From: an uncultured Oscillospiraceae bacterium
GTDB taxonomy: Bacteria > Bacillota > Clostridia > Oscillospirales > Acutalibacteraceae
Direction: 5' to 3'
Assembly: GCA_900547305.1 (NCBI GenBank)
Contig: URGH01000061.1
Coordinates: forward strand, 1-15,870
DNA length: 15,870 bases
Position 1 is the stretch's first letter; each line of letters begins with the position of its first letter. The translations under genes were made by a program, and so were the position numbers. Below are positions 14,265 through 15,870 of the stretch, piece after piece. The notes under the pieces were generated by a model. It searched no databases and had not been told where the DNA came from. It was given only the letters and a program-made list of their open reading frames with translations.

Positions 14265-14464
14265 ATGATGAAATTCAAAGATGAAAAACGGTATTTAACT
14301 ATAGACAAAAGCGAAATCAACGAATATATCACGCTTGTGATGAAAGCACGGAATGCGCATATATTGACGGGCAAAAGCCCACCGAAGATGTGGATGAGTT
14401 GCTTTGCAAGCTGATGAAGATTAAAAAAAGCTACGAGCGTAGCAGAAAGGAAAACTATGTTTAA
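14265..14464 (+). pseudogene. Small gene with a frame break just before virB4
   Basis: The first half reads MMKFKDEKRYLTIDKSEINE, then YITLVMKARNA in the frame of ATG 14265 and stops at 14414 after an implausible tail. The -1 frame is open from 14285 and continues protein-like: YIDGQKPTEDVDELLCKLMK, IKKSYERSRKENYV, stopping at 14464, where it overlaps the virB4 ATG by eight bases as expected for coupled genes. Joining both halves near 14344-14370 gives a normal protein of about 66 aa. One lost base, a sequencing error or a programmed -1 shift would each explain it; I see no classic slippery heptamer. I do not recognise the family. Confidence 0.6.
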
Positions 14465-15870
14465 GAAAAAACCGAAAGTATTAACGCCGGAGCAGGCAGA
14501 GGAGATCCGCACCAAGGACTTCTTCGATATGATTCTGCCCGGCACTATTAAATTTTTATCCGACCATTATATCGCAGGCGACAGCTACCGCTCTGTGTGG
14601 GCAATTCGTGAGTATCCGCCCACTACCGAGGAACAGGCAATCCTCTCGCAGCTTGCCGACCGCAACGGCGTAACCTTGCGCATTTACCATAGGCTTGTGG
14701 AATCTATGGAACAGCGAAAGATCATTCAAAATGCCACGCGCAGAAACAGGCTTAAAAGTGGCGGCAATGATGTAAGCGAAACTATTGAGGCAGAGGGCAA
14801 CTTGCAGGATGTAATTGAACTTCTCGCCAATCTCCGCAAGAATAAAGAACCGTTGCTCCATGTGTCGGTATTCATCGAACTGAAAGCCAAGAGTATGGAA
14901 AAGCTCAAGGAATTGCAGAGCGATATTGCAATGGAACTTACTCGCTCCAAGATTTCCGTGGATAGGCTGACATTACGGCAGAAAGAGGGCTTTCTCTCTG
15001 TTCTGCCCGTGGGCGCAAATCAGTTCGGCGCACAGTACGAACGAGTGCTGCCTGCGTCCTCTGTTGCAAATATGTACCCATTCAACTTCTCCGGCAAAAC
15101 AGACCCACACGGCTTATATATCGGCAGAGATAAATATGGCACAAATATCCTTGTGGACTTCGACCGCAGAGCTGAGGACAAGACTACAAGCAATATCCTC
15201 ATTCTCGGCAACAGCGGTCAAGGCAAGAGTTATCTTCTCAAACTCATTCTCGCTAACATCCGAGAATCTGGCAAGCGCATAATCTGTCTTGATCCCGAAA
15301 CGGAATACGAGGATCTGTGCGATGCCCTCGGCGGCTGTTATATAGATTTTATGTCGGGCGAATATATTATAAACCCATTAGAACCTAAAGTTTGGAACGA
15401 TACTTCGGACGCAGGGAACGTGCTTAGCGAAGAAACAGACACGATGCGCGAATCTTTAGCAGGCACAGCCTGCCCGGAAGCGTTCCGAAAGGTTACAAGG
15501 CTCTCGCAGCACATTGCCTTTTTGAAAGACTTCTTCCGCAGCTACAAGGATTTTACCGATGCACAGATTGACACCATTGAAATCCTGCTTTCCAAGCTGT
15601 ATGCCCGATTCGGCATTACCGACAGCACGGATTACAGTATGAAGAAGTCCCCGGACTTTCCGGTCATGCAGGACTTTTACGTGCTCTGCGAAGAAGAATT
15701 TATGACCTACGACAAGCAGAGAAAATATCTCTATACAGAGGAAACGCTCCAAGAAGTCTGCCTCGGCATCCACTCTATGTGTGTCGGCTCGGAAAGCAAA
15801 TATTTCAACGGACACACAAACATTACCGACTCCAACTTCCTTGTATTCGGCGTAAAAGGGCTTATGGATA
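14457..15870 (+). CDS. virB4: VirB4/TraE-type conjugation ATPase (3' end outside window)
   Basis: Energises transfer and assembly of the type IV secretion channel at the cytoplasmic face. 471 residues are present of a usual 780-830. The N-terminal CagE/TrbE-like domain (residues about 1-230) includes DFFDMILPGTIKFLSDHYIA and SVWAIREYPPT; the ATPase domain begins with DPHGLYIGRDKYGTNILVDF and carries Walker A GNSGQGKS at residues 251-258, then IICLDPETEYEDL. Walker B lies beyond the window. ATG 14457 follows GAAAGG at 14445-14450. No frame break was seen through base 15869. Codon use is richer in C-ending codons and poorer in ATA than the upstream transfer genes, hinting at a different origin or a mosaic boundary. 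Confidence 0.95.
   Translation, partial: MFKKKPKVLTPEQAEEIRTKDFFDMILPGTIKFLSDHYIAGDSYRSVWAIREYPPTTEEQAILSQLADRNGVTLRIYHRLVESMEQRKIIQNATRRNRLKSGGNDVSETIEAEGNLQDVIELLANLRKNKEPLLHVSVFIELKAKSMEKLKELQSDIAMELTRSKISVDRLTLRQKEGFLSVLPVGANQFGAQYERVLPASSVANMYPFNFSGKTDPHGLYIGRDKYGTNILVDFDRRAEDKTTSNILILGNSGQGKSYLLKLILANIRESGKRIICLDPETEYEDLCDALGGCYIDFMSGEYIINPLEPKVWNDTSDAGNVLSEETDTMRESLAGTACPEAFRKVTRLSQHIAFLKDFFRSYKDFTDAQIDTIEILLSKLYARFGITDSTDYSMKKSPDFPVMQDFYVLCEEEFMTYDKQRKYLYTEETLQEVCLGIHSMCVGSESKYFNGHTNITDSNFLVFGVKGLMD

Noticed and set aside
15653..15662. Third near copy of the 1448/6326 box (GGACTTTCCG)
   Set aside because: It lies inside virB4 and encodes the normal residues PDFP; no -10 or gene start follows, so it is probably chance.
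1..15870. tRNA, rRNA, CRISPR arrays, insertion-sequence transposases, integrase, relaxase or att sites
   Set aside because: None could be recognised by reading both strands; if the element has an integrase, relaxase and ends, they lie outside the window.

Overview
This 15.9-kb window looks like the interior of an integrative and conjugative element (ICE) from a gut-type Clostridia/Firmicutes host (Ruminococcus, Oscillospira or Lachnospira-like). I infer this from the gene order, from Gram-positive features (strong GGAGG ribosome sites, a sortase-anchored surface protein, a short lipobox lipoprotein) and from AbrB, DUF4406, DUF3852, VirB6, PrgI and VirB4-like products that recur together in Tn1549/CTn-type elements. 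All supported genes are on the + strand. Both end genes are cut by the window: a DNA adenine methylase on the left and VirB4 on the right. No database search was possible, so family names rest on motif and sequence recognition.

Left part (1-2208): the end of a D12-class adenine methylase overlaps a small AbrB-like, cysteine-rich protein, which is followed after one base by a second AbrB-like protein. A promoter-like box (copied once more at 6326) then precedes a lipoprotein with a Ser/Thr/Glu/Pro-rich stalk, closed by an intrinsic terminator. Middle part (2209-8578): a 1141-aa thioester/Cna-B/ester-bond adhesin with a C-terminal sorting signal; a DUF4406 nucleoside deoxyribosyltransferase-fold protein; a DUF3852 small membrane protein; a DUF6809-like protein; a VirB6/TrbL-like polytopic protein; a 241-aa conserved ICE protein; and PrgI. 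These are tightly packed, with 4-8 base overlaps at several junctions and hairpins inside the operon. They would supply adhesion to recipients plus the membrane part of a type IV secretion apparatus.

Accessory part (8579-14464): where VirB4 would be expected right after PrgI there are 5.9 kb of other genes. They begin with a near-perfect sigma-A promoter, a 79-aa protein and a 192-aa ICE protein, and continue with a HipA-like kinase without a HipB partner and two different AAA/DUF4143-type ATPases. These last three genes each have their own promoter, two of the three are followed by strong terminators, and both ATPase promoters overlap palindromes. A small frameshifted gene behind a 31-base palindrome follows. 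Right part (14457-end): VirB4, the conjugation ATPase, with an intact Walker A.

The most interesting unit is the block 9565-14264: self-contained, separately regulated genes (a kinase and two ATPases, one with an apparently intact PD-(D/E)XK-like motif) placed inside the transfer operon. This is a plausible but unproven cargo module for defence, competition or element maintenance.
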